Shown piece after piece: positions 1 through 10,799 of a stretch of 64,000 nucleotides of DNA. Made by a program: the position numbers and the translations under genes. This DNA comes from Magicicada septendecula. Its lineage: Eukaryota; Arthropoda; Insecta; Hemiptera; Cicadidae. The notes beneath the pieces were generated by a model. That model ran no database searches and had not been told where the DNA came from. It was given only the letters and a program-made list of their open reading frames with translations. Location of the stretch: NCBI GenBank assembly GCA_034769895.1, contig CM068367.1, forward strand, positions 1,317,719,046 to 1,317,783,045, written 5' to 3'. Each line of letters begins with the position of its first letter. The first letter of the stretch is position 1.

Positions 1-1960
1 ACTATTATAATTTCCTTATTGTCTATCCCTGGACATAAGGAAAACGGATAAAAATAAATTAAAATGTGCTGGAAATGCGGATTTGGCGGCGGGTAGAAGA
101 CATAAGGTGGGTAGTCAAGTAACAAATAAAGAGGTGTTCAAAAGAATCTATGAAGTTAGAACGAGTCTGAAGGTTATAAAGTGGAAAAAAGAAACTGAAT
201 TAGAGGTATATCTTGAGAGCAAATGTAGTACTAACAACCGTTTTTTTTAGGGATCACTGTAAGGAGATAAGAAGAGAGGGAGGAGAAGATCGATTTTCTA
301 TGATTATATACAGTGTGGCGTACCGTATGAAGTAGATGAAAACTTAAGCCTGAAGTAGATACAAATCGTGACGGCAGTGACATCTGGGACCTACCACACG
401 GTAGAATAGTATATGAGAATGGTGGTGCTGGTGAAGATATGATAACAGTTGAGAAATTAAGAAGTGGTTTTATTTGCAGTCGATGAGGTATTCGTATTTA
501 CAAATAAAATTGTTTTTGTGATTAATATGTTTCACTAAAGTAGCACTATAAGCGTTGTATTACGGCGACACTGTGTTCTTTGTAACGACAAAAAGTATTT
601 TTTTTTGGTGTCGGTAATATAAATATATTAAATTATTTTACTATATGTTAAAGTCACTGGCTGTTGTGGGCTAGTACTAGTGTATTGGAAATCCATGGAT
701 TTTTTGTAAGAATTGTGAGGCCCTATTATACAAAAGAGGTCAGACCAGACTATGATACTAGATATAAGACGTGTGTTAAGCCTAAAAATAGGTTGACTGT
801 TAAGTAAACAATAGTTCTGTTAATTATTGACATCGCTATTGTCGACCTTCACTGTATTGCCGTAAGCAATGTCTGTTACTGCTGTAGTAAATCGTTGTGT
901 ATACGATTTGTTTATATAACTCCCCCCTCCCACGAGATTACATATTGTATCCATAATCCCTGAATGCATACTGGCAAAAAGTAAAAGTTTATGACGTTCG
1001 TATACAGCAAATTTCAATTATGCTGGTTGGTCAAAGCGCTCTAATCGTATAATCATTAAGGCGTGCCGCTACTTTTGTCTCAGTTCATGATATTAATTTA
1101 GGTAAATTTTTTATAAGTGTTGGTTTCTTAAAGTATGTGCTTAAAACTATCTTACACGCATATACCACGGAACATTTTATGATGCTCAGAGACTTTGTGT
1201 AATGTATTCTTAAAAATATTTCGTATTTGTTAAATTCCAATAAATTTACACACTTCGTTTAGCAAGTTAAATGTCTATATGTTGCTTATTTATTTTTGGT
1301 TTCCGTTAATACTTAGGATTATTTTTGGTCAAGCTTACTACTAAAAAGCCTTTAAGTTGCTGCAAAGTGAACATCCATTTACGGTATGAAACTTTACTTA
1401 CTATATGGTCTGTTATATATCTCTGGATGTAAGTAGTTAATATGGTTCGTTTGTTTAAAAATATAAGAAAATGATTTGTGAAGAATGCTTAAAAAAATAT
1501 ATATATATATATATATATATTATTTTAGGACTGTAAACGCAAACTAATTTGACGATTTTTAAGTGTCTAATAAAAAAACGTTGGCTACGTCAGTTTGCGG
1601 ATAAAGTCCTAACATTTTAAAATATATTTAATGGAAATTGCAACTTTCTTTGTATTATAAACCTGAAAACATACGGTCTACTGCTATCTAATTTTAACAG
1701 AAATAGTGACTACAGCCAAACATATCCATTGAGAGTAGTTTGATGAAATTTCAATACAGATAAAATAAAATGCCCATAACAATTAAAGAGAAACAAAAAT
1801 GATGAAGACAACATACATGTAATATGTTGTAATATGAATATGTAAAATATTATATCATCATGTGATACATGTAATATGAATGTGTACATTTTTTGGCGTT
1901 TTAGCATATGCGAAATATTTTTGTGTACGCATTAAGTAAAGTCTGCTGAGAAATATAAAT
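1..1960. other. Unassigned AT-rich DNA
   Basis: No gene or recognisable repeat family is seen apart from a short (AT)n run. Short open frames here have no recognisable motif and look like chance. Confidence 0.5.
1494..1521. repeat. (AT)n microsatellite
   Basis: An A run followed by about a dozen perfect AT dinucleotides. Confidence 0.9.
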
Positions 1961-1962
1961 TA

Positions 1963-4048
1963 CAGTGGAACTTGGTTATTACGGCCTCGGCTGTTACGCC
2001 AACTCGGGTGTAGCGTTATTTTGTCATAAGTCCGGTCAAACTGATATCTTTAACATTATAAAAATTCCCGGTTTTAACGCCACTAAATATTGTACTACTC
2101 TGTTATAACGTCAAAAATTTCTCAGATATTTTACTCTAAATTTCATATAAACGTAAATATGTGCGCGCGCTACGCCCATGGCTACAGACATACATTGTAT
2201 GCAAGTGATAAGCACTGTAACAGCACTATAACCACTGTTTATAGAATTTTATACGTAGGTCTACATTTTTATACAGTAATCATGGCAAGTTCTAGTACAA
2301 AAAGAAAGGTTCCGTCTATTCAAGAGAAAGTACGTGTAATTAAATCATATGAAAGCGGACGTAAAATAGCTGATGTATGTCGTGAGTTTGGTTTAGTGAA
2401 TTTTACTGTAGGTTCAATTTTAAAAAACAAGGACAAAATTTTAAAAAAATTTGAGGAAGATGGAGAAAAAATTAAAAAAATTAGGAAATGCGAACATGGT
2501 GATGTGGATGCAGGATTATTGAAATGGTTCAAACAGTGTCGATATTCAGATATTCCTGTGAGTGGACCAATTCTGAAAGAGAAAGCTACAGAATTCGGAA
2601 AATTGTTTGGTATTGATTTTACGTGCTCCAACGGATGGCTAGATCGATTTAAGGCCCGACACTCGATTTCCTTTGCCAAAATTTGTGGTGAGGCAAAATG
2701 CGTAGATCTGAACGTTCAAGGCGATTGGGTGCGTAACACTTGGCCAGAAATTAGACGATCATATAAAGATGAAGACGTCTTTAATGGAGATGAAGCCGGA
2801 ATTTTTTATAAATTAACTCCAAATAAGACTTTCACATTTAAAAATGAAAAGTGCGTTGGTGGGAAGTTCTCTAAACAAAGAGTTACAGTTTTTGTTTGTG
2901 CGAACATGACGGGAACCGAAAAAAGGAAACTTTTAGTTATCGGGAAAAGTTTGCATCCTAGATATTTTAAAAACATCAAAAAACTTCCTGTAAGTTACAC
3001 TTACACTACCAACAAAAAAGCGTGGATGACTTCTAGTATTTTTGAAGATGAACTAAGAAAGTGGGATAAAGAACTGTCATCGAAAAACAGAAAAATTCTA
3101 CTTCTAGTTGACAACTCTGCAGCCCATCCAAAGTTAAATTTGACAAACATTAATCTGGTCTTCTTACCGGCCAACTGTACGAGTGTCCTGCAACCTATGG
3201 ACGAAGGCGTCATTAGAAGCCTAAAGTGTCACTACCGCAAGCAACTTTAAAAAAAAATTATTTTCTGTATGGACACGGCGCAACCTGCCACAATTTCACT
3301 CTTAGATGCAATACAATTCCTAGACGACTCTTGGAAGAGTGTAACACAGAAGACGATAGCAAAATGCTTTAGTAAAGCACAACTCGTACGTGAAAATTTA
3401 CCCGATGATGACGAAGACGACGACTTGCCGCTCTCGGAGTGGATTAAGAAATTCGACGTAAATGAATTTGGAAATGAACTTGATTCCTATGCATCAGTGG
3501 ATGACCAAGTAGAAACATTCCAAGTGTTGAGTGAAGCAGAAATTATCGCGGAAGTAAAAAACATAGAAGCAGAAGATAGTGTTGAAGAAGATGCTGAGCA
3601 AGAGGAGGATGCCGACATCGTTTGTCCTACAGTACAGGAAGCAATGAGAGCCGCCGAAACTCTTTCACGATTTTACTGCTTTAGAGAGACGTCTGACGAC
3701 ACGTTCAATGCAGCGCAGCATCTCCACAGCACAACAGAAAGAATTTATTTTTCAGAAAGGAGCGTTCAAAAGAAAATTACGGATTACTTTCGACAGTAAG
3801 CCTAAATGTAAGTTACATGTACTTTCTTTTTGATCTTTTAAAATATTCTTCATGCTGTTTGTATAAATGAAATGCAGTTTGTAAACTTTAGAATAAATAT
3901 CACGAATAATGTTAATAATGCAAAGATCTTTTTTTTTTATTTCTCCTTCCTTACTAGTGATTAAAAAGCGACTCTTTTATAACGTCACTCGGACATAACG
4001 TCATTATTTTTTTGGTCCCTTCAATGACGTTATAACCAAGTTCCACTG
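1963..4048 (+). mobile_element. Tigger/pogo-type DNA transposon, near complete
   Basis: The element is 2086 bp, flanked by TA on both sides (1961-1962 and 4049-4050), the target duplication expected of the Tc1/mariner-pogo group. The 5' end reads CAGTGGAACTTGGTTAT and the 3' end is its inverse; the terminal 21 bp differ at one position. Further short similarities (ACGTCA/ACGCCA with TCGG blocks) lie just inside both ends, probably transposase-binding sites. It encodes one pogo-type transposase with a single internal stop. The clean ends and near-intact frame suggest a fairly recent insertion. Confidence 0.93.
2282..3799 (+). pseudogene. Tigger/pogo transposase with one internal stop codon
   Basis: DDD-family transposase that would cut and paste the surrounding element. 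I place the start at the ATG at 2282 (MASSSTKRK), just before a CENP-B/psq-type helix-turn-helix (residues ~8-55), although the frame is open from 2090. A second CENP-B-like DNA-binding region spans ~65-135. The catalytic domain shows NGDEAG (D170), LLVDNSAAHP (D277) and QPMDEGVI (D307), the usual pogo triad. The frame is broken only by TAA at 3248-3250, beside an A-rich run; downstream sequence continues in the same frame to the stop at 3797-3799 (about 505 codons). The tail is acidic and ends in a conserved ITDYF. A one-base change of a leucine codon is the simplest cause. The protein up to the stop contains all three catalytic aspartates, but lacks ~180 C-terminal residues. Confidence 0.9.
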
Positions 4049-4808
4049 TATTTAGTTGTATATTGCTAACAAAGTTCTACATACATATCTAAGATGCCAA
4101 TAATTATAAAAATTTACTGAAATCAGTATTAGGTATAAATAATACACTCTAAAGACATACATCCATATTATTTGTAGGAGAACATAAAAGAAATTAAAGA
4201 TTTAAAAAGTAGGTTTACTAAATATCATTCTATTGTCATTGAAGGAATATTACCCTAGATTGAAGGAATATTACATTAGATTTAAGTTAAGAATTACAGA
4301 AGATGAAGTTATAATCGTGTAATAGACAGATTTTTAAAAGTACGTTTATAATTATTGAAAGGATAAACGACTTTAACTTTACAAACTTTAACTTATAGAA
4401 ATAAATGAGTTTTATTATAATCAAAAACTGATGTGAAATATAAAATATTTATGATTACGTATTTAAAAAATAACATTTAAAACAGCTCTCCTTCGTAGTT
4501 AGTAACCCACAATCCATGTGATTGAATGATTGAAATTTATTGTAGGCTCGTTAGGTTTTGGGATTTAAAATCAATTAACTTTATACTACTAATCGTACTC
4601 TGCCCACTGCCAATTAATGTTCTGCTGATGCAGCAGACAGGACCTAACGTGACTGATCCACTGTGTTATTGGTCTGTTTTATCATGTCGATAAAATTGTT
4701 TTTCACGCTACCAGTCTGTACCAGCCCATGTCAGACTTGAATATTGCGACCAATTACCAAACTAACTGTCACTGCTGATTCTGTTCAAATATGTTTGTGT
4801 AGAAAGAA

Positions 4809-4810
<2 letters not shown>

Positions 4811-4880
<70 letters not shown>
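4811..4880. repeat. (GA)n microsatellite
   Basis: About 35 uninterrupted GA dinucleotides. Confidence 0.95.
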
Positions 4881-4884
<4 letters not shown>

Positions 4885-5020
4885 CATACAAACACAAGGG
4901 GTAGCTGTTAGCTATGGCCTAACGTATAACTGAATAGAACGTTCCCAATATCCCAATATCCATACCCGCACTACAGTTTCGGTGTTTTGAATATGCGATT
5001 GTATCGATATACTACGATGT

Positions 5021-5067
5021 GAAGAAGAAGAAGAAGAAGAAGAAGAAGAAGGAGAAGAAGAAGAAGT
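5021..5067. repeat. (GAA)n microsatellite
   Basis: About fifteen GAA triplets with one GGA interruption. Confidence 0.9.
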
Positions 5068-5460
5068 GTGTTAACTGTAAATTATTCTGTTTCATAATGT
5101 AATGCGAAAATACGTGTTATTTTCATTTGTGAGGTTAGGTAACAGTGGTTTTTGGTTTTTAGCTTACTGTTTAAAGAATTAAATATGACATTTAAAAAAT
5201 ATGACTGTTTAAAACGGAGAAATATTAAAAACAAAGAACATAACGTATTTTTAATAAAAAACAACAACAGAAAAAAGTTAAAATTACAATTATTTCTGAA
5301 TAGTAAAATAAAAACGATAAAGTAGTTTTAACAACTGAAAATAAGATTTGCTATTATTTAGGTGGTCAATATGCCTATATGTTATTCTGTAAAATATCGA
5401 AAGTTTCACTGAAAACAAATTTTGTGTGAAATAAAAAAAAAATGGAAAAATATATAACAT

Positions 5461-6285
5461 CCCGCCTTCCTTCGAGTTGGTTGCTTTTCCAGTGATCTGC
5501 ACAAACACTGAGAATTAGTGAAAAAACGAGTATTAGTGGAAAATGAGTTCTGCCATAAAAAGGGAGACAACTGTTACGACATTACAGAACAATCTGCGTG
5601 TTTCTCGAACGATCCAGTGGAATACGGCTAAATGTTGTGGCGTACGTGATTTCAACATGCGCTTGCGAGACTTTCTGGAAGCCGCCAGCCGCGCGGACTG
5701 TATCAAGGCCGCAATTAATTACGTCGTAGTGTAGAGCTAACGCGCAGTATGGAATAATCTAGTATTTCAGGGGGTTATAAATACCAGTACTCAACGACGT
5801 TCAGTTTCAGTTATAGTTGCGATATATTGCAGTGCGGTTCGAGTTTATTGTCGGGCGATTACAAGTGATTACTCTGTGCGTTCAAGTGGTTATTGTGACG
5901 AAGTGTTGTGTTTTATAATCGGGCGGTATAATTGTAATACAATTGTGTTTTATATTAGTTGAGATTTTATTGCGTGTGAACAATTTTGATTTGATTTGTT
6001 GTAAGAGACTGTGTTGTTAATTACGAACTGTTTAACTGTGATAATTAAAGCTGGTGATTAGTGACTTAATTGGTGTCTTGTATTTAGTTTTCCACTGTAC
6101 CATACGACAAGTAGACCGTCGTAACAATATATAATAATAGGCAGGGGGAGGCCCACCTTACTTCGAGTTGGTTGCTTTGTGATGCGCACAAAAAACGAGA
6201 ATTATTGAAAAAAACGAGTACTGTTGGAAAACGAGTTCTGTCACAAAAAAGGAGGCATATGTAGTAATAGGCCTTACTTCGAGTT
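5461..6285. repeat. Direct repeat flanking solo LTR A
   Basis: About 100 bp upstream of the LTR (5461-5560, containing CTTCGAGTTGGTTGCTT, GAGAATTA and AACGAGT) recurs downstream at 6152-6250 in the same order and orientation. A short third copy of the first block is at 6264-6285. This is far longer than a target-site duplication, so either the LTR landed inside a pre-existing tandem duplication or an LTR-plus-flank unit was duplicated. Confidence 0.75.
5572..6126 (+). mobile_element. Solo LTR, copy A
   Basis: 555 bp beginning TGTTACGAC and ending GTCGTAACA, a perfect 9-bp inverted terminus of the TG...CA type. A TATA-like TTATAAATA is at ~5775, where an LTR promoter would sit. The 3' half includes the palindrome CAATTGTAATACAATTG, TTTTATTGCGTGTG and the terminal block CCACTGTACCATACGAC. 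These blocks recur in copies B, C and D, which defines the family by comparison inside this window. No internal coding region adjoins it, so it is a solo LTR. I could not find a matching short target duplication here. Superfamily (Gypsy, Copia or Bel) cannot be decided. Confidence 0.8.
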
Positions 6286-6289
6286 GATT

Positions 6290-7590
6290 TTTACGTGGAT
6301 TTCACAAAAGGCAAGTTTTAAAGACATATTGGTTTCCATGTGTAAATTTAATTTGCATGTTAAACTAACAACGCCAACTTTTGGCGACACAGGCACACGT
6401 TGGAGTTATATTATTGCTAGTAACATTTTTCATAAAAAAATATGACAATAAAAAACTATTGCAGTCGTCAACAAACTATTTTATAACATACACAAATACA
6501 TTTTCACGATATTATTAAACTGAAATTATGTGTGCAAATTACTATGTATCGATGCCAATAATCGTATAATCGAAATATCGAAAATATGTGCGGGTACGGT
6601 TATTGGGACAGTACCAACTGCATTGATCATACTCGTTTCATATAGTACAAAAACTGTATGATTATAAACTATAGAAAAGATTAAATTTAATTGTTAAAAA
6701 TAATGTTTTAGAAGAATTACAAATAAAACTTGAAATTTCTCCGTCAAACTTTTCAACAAGCAATTTGCTAACGGTTAAACACCGCCATCCTGAGTTAACT
6801 AAATTGCATCGTGTAGAGGATAATTCATTGGCTCCATGTCTAAAAATAGACCATCTTATTAGATAGGTCTGTTTTTTACCTTTTAAGATTTTCACCTTAA
6901 TCTACTTTTTTCATTTCTCATGTATAAGAATTTCATCTTGCGTTTAATGTACCATTATACGATAGAAAGTAAAAATCGGAATGAAGATACCACACAATAC
7001 TACTGAATTTACTATGGAAGTTTTTTATCTGCTTTTGGTATCAGTTCACCATATCTAGACATTAGTATATAAACATAGTCGACATATATACATAAATTTA
7101 GTAAATTTAATCTGTAATAAAAAAATAACATACTTTACGCTGTTAAAAAGATAATGGATTTTATAACATCTTTCCTATTGTGATTTATGTTTTAAATTCT
7201 ATTGTTTATATTCAGTTTTGATCTACTATTTCTGTTATTTTCTACTGTATCTTTTAATGTGCAACTCAATTAAACTGACTTGTTACGTTGACTGTTTTAG
7301 TTTTTCTTGATTTAGAATTATTGAAAAAGAAAAGAAAAAACAATCAGAAGTAGGCCTAACTTTGGACTAAACAAAACGGATCTAGTACAAACCAAGCATA
7401 GAATTTTACTTTAATCTGAACGTCCCTACTATTCTTGGTTAATTGTATAAATAATATTTGTTCAAATGACAGAAGAACTACTGATATAGATCGAAGGCGC
7501 GAGATGAGCCAAAATAGGCATTTATTTAATCTGTACGACAAGACGTTGAACTAAAGACATTGGGCGTTGTTACATAGAATATTATGTTTA
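6290..7590. other. Unassigned AT-rich DNA
   Basis: No gene, RNA or structured repeat recognised. Confidence 0.5.
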
Positions 7591-7598
7591 GAACATCA

Positions 7599-7599
<1 letters not shown>

Positions 7600-7650
<51 letters not shown>
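7600..7650. repeat. (AT)n microsatellite
   Basis: About 25 perfect AT dinucleotides. Confidence 0.95.
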
Positions 7651-7654
<4 letters not shown>

Positions 7655-7805
7655 GTTTTATCGACTCTTAAACAATTTTTATTTCGTTACTTATATAAAG
7701 TAGGCAGCTATCATGTCTTGATATGAACAACAGCTCGCCAGCATCTTTTCACTACTTTCCCTGGAATGCTCTACGCCTACAACAATGTACGTATTTTCCT
7801 TATTT

Positions 7806-7843
7806 GGAACATGTTTCGGGACGCTTTGTGTTCTCATCATCAG
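7806..7843 (-). ncRNA. Degenerate hammerhead-ribozyme-like motif (Penelope type)
   Basis: On the minus strand the order is CTGATGA, a ~19-nt helix II region, GAAA, the short palindrome ACATGT and then T. This matches the minimal hammerhead layout CUGANGA / stem II / GAAA / stem III / NUH known from Penelope-like retroelements. Helix II has several mispairs, so this copy is probably decayed. A GG before the core can pair with the CC after the predicted cleavage site. Confidence 0.35.
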
Positions 7844-8583
7844 CCTTACTAGTTTTGAGTCTTGTGAAGTACTTGTGTGTTGTTTTGATTAAGAGAGTGT
7901 CTGGAAGGAAAGAAATTGTAAGTATATTAACCTCTAGGTTGTAGGTTGAGAAGAAGAAGAAAAATAGAGGTTGACTCGTAAAAGAAGAAGAAAAATCGCT
8001 GTTGTAAAATGAGAGTTCGGCAAATTTCTAATACAGTGTTATCAAACTAAGCTCAATAGTACAAATATACCGTAGCTCTCTAAAAATATCTTGACACGAA
8101 TGGTTCTGTTATGTTATACCAAATTTTCTTGACCATATCGGATAAGTATATATCAAACTTATGGCGTAAATTGTCAAACAGGAGTACAAATTGTTACGCC
8201 AGCTAAAGTGAAACATTAAATAAGAGTAATCACTTAGACGAATTATATGGTTAGAATTTAAATAATTTTTGTATACTCCCATTCAAAGAAAGAAGGTCCC
8301 TGACTATAGCACTTCATACAGAACACACGGTCCCACACAAACATTTGGAGATGACGAAGCTGTGCGCACGGTGGGTTTGTGCTCACGTTGGACCAACAAA
8401 TTTTTTCGAATGGTTGTTTCACCTTACAGTTTAGAGCATTTCAAGCGAAACGCAAATAAATCAACACTAAGGAGATCAAACAACTTTCAAAACTAAGGAC
8501 AGCAAAGGAGAATTAACTCAGAAGCTAAGACAATATTACATTTGGTAATATGGTTATGGGGGCCTCATTTAGCGATAAGAGCG

Positions 8584-8890
8584 TGTCGTTTCATTAAGAC
8601 AATGCACCATCTGACAGATTAATTTTTGGGATGGCTAAAATCAAAGAACTAACTTTTAAATTGGTTCCTCCTCACTGTTATTGCCCGATTTAGGGCCGAG
8701 CGACTTATTTCGTAACCTCAAAAAATGGCTTGGTGGACAAATATTTGCGGAAGAAAATGAAGTCAGCAATGCTCTAAGTCGCTATTTTGAGGACCTCGAA
8801 AAATCGGCTTATTCGTCTTGTACACGCGCTTAGAACATCGTTGGGAAAGCGATCGAGATAGATAGAGATTATCTAAATAAATGAAAATTA
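8584..8890 (+). pseudogene. mariner transposase, C-terminal fossil
   Basis: Conceptual translation across frames gives the mariner C-terminus: a DNAPSD segment carrying the second catalytic aspartate, MAKIKELTFKLVPPH, a broken YSPDL-like segment (CYCPI then stop), LFRNLKKWLGGQ, and RYFEDLEKS near the end. Stops and frameshifts interrupt it. The N-terminal half and left TIR are missing or unrecognisable. The GGCCGGGACTTTTT block at ~8915-8928 resembles a mariner 3' end. The open frame at 8269-8496 just upstream shows no transposase motifs and I leave it unassigned. Confidence 0.75.
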
Positions 8891-9089
8891 ATTTTAAAAT
8901 GCTTTCTTTTATGGGCCGGGACTTTTTACTCTCGGACACACTGAAAATGGGATTAAAATAACAGAAGTGATATTCTTTCTTTAGTTGATCGCCCTCAGCT
9001 GCGTCTCAGTATATTTAGTGTAACCTGTATACTATCAGCTTTTTTGTGACAGATTATAGCTGCTTGTTTGTTTGCATTTTGACATTTCT

Positions 9090-10330
9090 TATTACAAGGG
9101 AAAGAAGTTATTTGATAATAACGTTTTTAAACACTTCATGTTATTACGTGTAACATAGTGGAACAGAACAGATAAAAATACGAGTATCTTATTAACGTGT
9201 ATGAACGATCATTTAGAAAACATATAAATAATATTTGAAAAAATTAAACGAACAAAAAAAAGAAGGAAACTATTTAACACACCTGAAATTATTTTTTAAA
9301 ACGCTTTAAAAGTAAAAAATACTTTTTACATTGATGGTGTGCAGTATTGAAATTATAAAATGCATAAATAGTAATCTTATGGTACGTGGCTGTAAAACAA
9401 GCTTTTACATAACTTTATCCCAATACACTTTTTGAAGTCAGTGCCAAGTCATTTTTTGAAGTGAGAACTTCATATCCGGCACTATGGTGCCCGGCTCACT
9501 CCCGTACACCTCGTGCTCCTAGCAATAAAGTGATTCATCATGTAACGGAATAGATGAAACGAAAAAATAGTGTTGCCAGTTGATCACTGATTGCTACAAT
9601 ATTTCGCGCTATAATAATTACCTTAAACATAAGGTAGAAAAGACATATTCACCTTTGTAGCGTCTCATAGTTATACCCTACGGATGACTATTCTCTTGCG
9701 GGTGCTCAGACTCCCTTCTCGATAACACTATTCATACTCTATGCAACTTTTAGCGGTTTCCAACATGACTGTGACTTAGCTTTTAATTTCGTAAAACGTT
9801 ATTTGGTGATACGTTTGACGAGTTAGTAAGGTTAAAAAAAGTGATCGATAGACCCAGCATTAAAGTAAATTTTAAAATAAGATTTATAAAAATCGGTCCA
9901 ACCGTTTTCGAGTAATCGGCGAACATACATTAACAAAAAAAGTAGTGTCGAATATAGAACCTCCTCCTTTTTAAGTCGGTTAATAAAAAGTAGTAATTAC
10001 TAAGTTACGTGTTAAAGTATAATCATTTCATAATGTAAACAAAGAGCTGTGATATTTATAAAACTATGAGGTTACCTGAGGTAAGAATGAATTTTACGCT
10101 ACGAATCGTAAGACTAGCTAAATGATGCAGAAAGTGTTTTAGTGATTTTATTTTCTAGTTTAAGATAGTTTTTGGCAACCTTTGTTATCGTGGGCTGTGG
10201 GCAATTGAGCGGAACTAATTAACTGATAGCTTGTAACAAGTGGCAGCCACACTGTCGACCAGTGCTGAACGACGCAATTAAAGGTTAAAACAACACCACT
10301 TAGTCGCGCTAGTGAACACCATTTGACACG
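9090..10330 (+). repeat. Dispersed repeat, long copy (partner at 33060-33530)
   Basis: Two blocks recur at 33060-33530. The first, at ~9095-9140, contains TTTTTAAACACTT. The second is much longer, ~10119-10310, with GTTTTAGTGATTTTATTTT, CAATTGAGCGGAA and TGTAACAAGTGG. The partner lacks the ~900 bp between them. A separate block at ~9890-9985 (AAATCGGTCCAACCGTTTTC, then AAGTCGGTTAATAAAA) is of a kind often seen at insect transposon ends. No coding potential; family unknown. Confidence 0.55.
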
Positions 10331-10507
10331 AATAATTCTTAAGAGATTTTAAAATAGGTATTAATTTTTACTACTTCTTCTATGTTGCGTAGGTATTAAT
10401 TATAATGCTATAAAGCTGCTAGCAGAAGGATAATATCCGTCTCTACGACAACAGTTTTTATGAAAGTTATTAGGAATTTAGTATGTTATGTTGTTTCGTA
10501 GCCTAAG

Positions 10508-10637
10508 CAATACCGAAAGATCCAAGCCTTATGTAATAATAGCTAGTACTTTTGCAACTACTGTAGTTTTGCAACGCGGTCCAAACTAGTTGCAAAAGTA
10601 CTAGTTATTATTACATGAGCCTCGGATCTTTCGGTAT
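10508..10637. repeat. Inverted repeat, ~49-bp arms
   Basis: The left arm 10508-10557 (starting TACCGAAAGATCC) pairs with 10589-10637 (ending GGATCTTTCGGTA) with only a few mismatches, around a ~30-bp loop. It lies about 30 bp from the next palindrome and may be part of one foldback element. Confidence 0.8.
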
Positions 10638-10665
10638 GGACCGCGGTCAGTTGCGATAATATATG

Positions 10666-10792
10666 TGTTGCAACCATTAACACGCAGTTGTACTTTCCAG
10701 AAGCGCTTTCAAGCCTCTCGGCTCATCTTCAGATGAGCCGAGAGGCTTGGAAGCGCTTAAGGAAAGTATAATTGCGTGTTAGTGGTTGCAAT
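10666..10792. repeat. Near-perfect palindrome, ~62-bp arms
   Basis: The centre is GCTCATCTTCAGATGAGC at ~10729. Arms extend to TTGCAACCA on the left and TGGTTGCAA on the right with about eight mismatches. A foldback or terminal repeat remnant of a retroelement is likely. Confidence 0.85.
10700..10732 (-). ncRNA. Possible hammerhead-like motif in the palindrome
   Basis: The minus strand shows CTGAAGA, then GAGCC-GAGA-GGCTT (a 5-bp helix II), GAAA and the palindrome AGCGCT followed by T. The order matches a minimal hammerhead with a dimeric stem III. The flanking stem I is weak, and the full palindrome would compete with the ribozyme fold. Confidence 0.35.
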
Positions 10793-10799
10793 ACAAGTT

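Larger units (their letters stand above)
4051..5440. other. Unassigned DNA with microsatellites
   Basis: No gene seen. It contains two purine-rich microsatellites listed separately and AT-rich unique-looking sequence. Confidence 0.5.

Noticed and set aside
3269..3799. Separate acidic gene downstream of the Tigger transposase
   Set aside because: It is in the same frame as the transposase and separated only by one TAA; it is the transposase C-terminus.
5543..5734. 63-codon frame with a similar frame at 60716-60949
   Set aside because: Both lie mainly in the 5' part of the same LTR family; the similarity is LTR homology, not a conserved gene.
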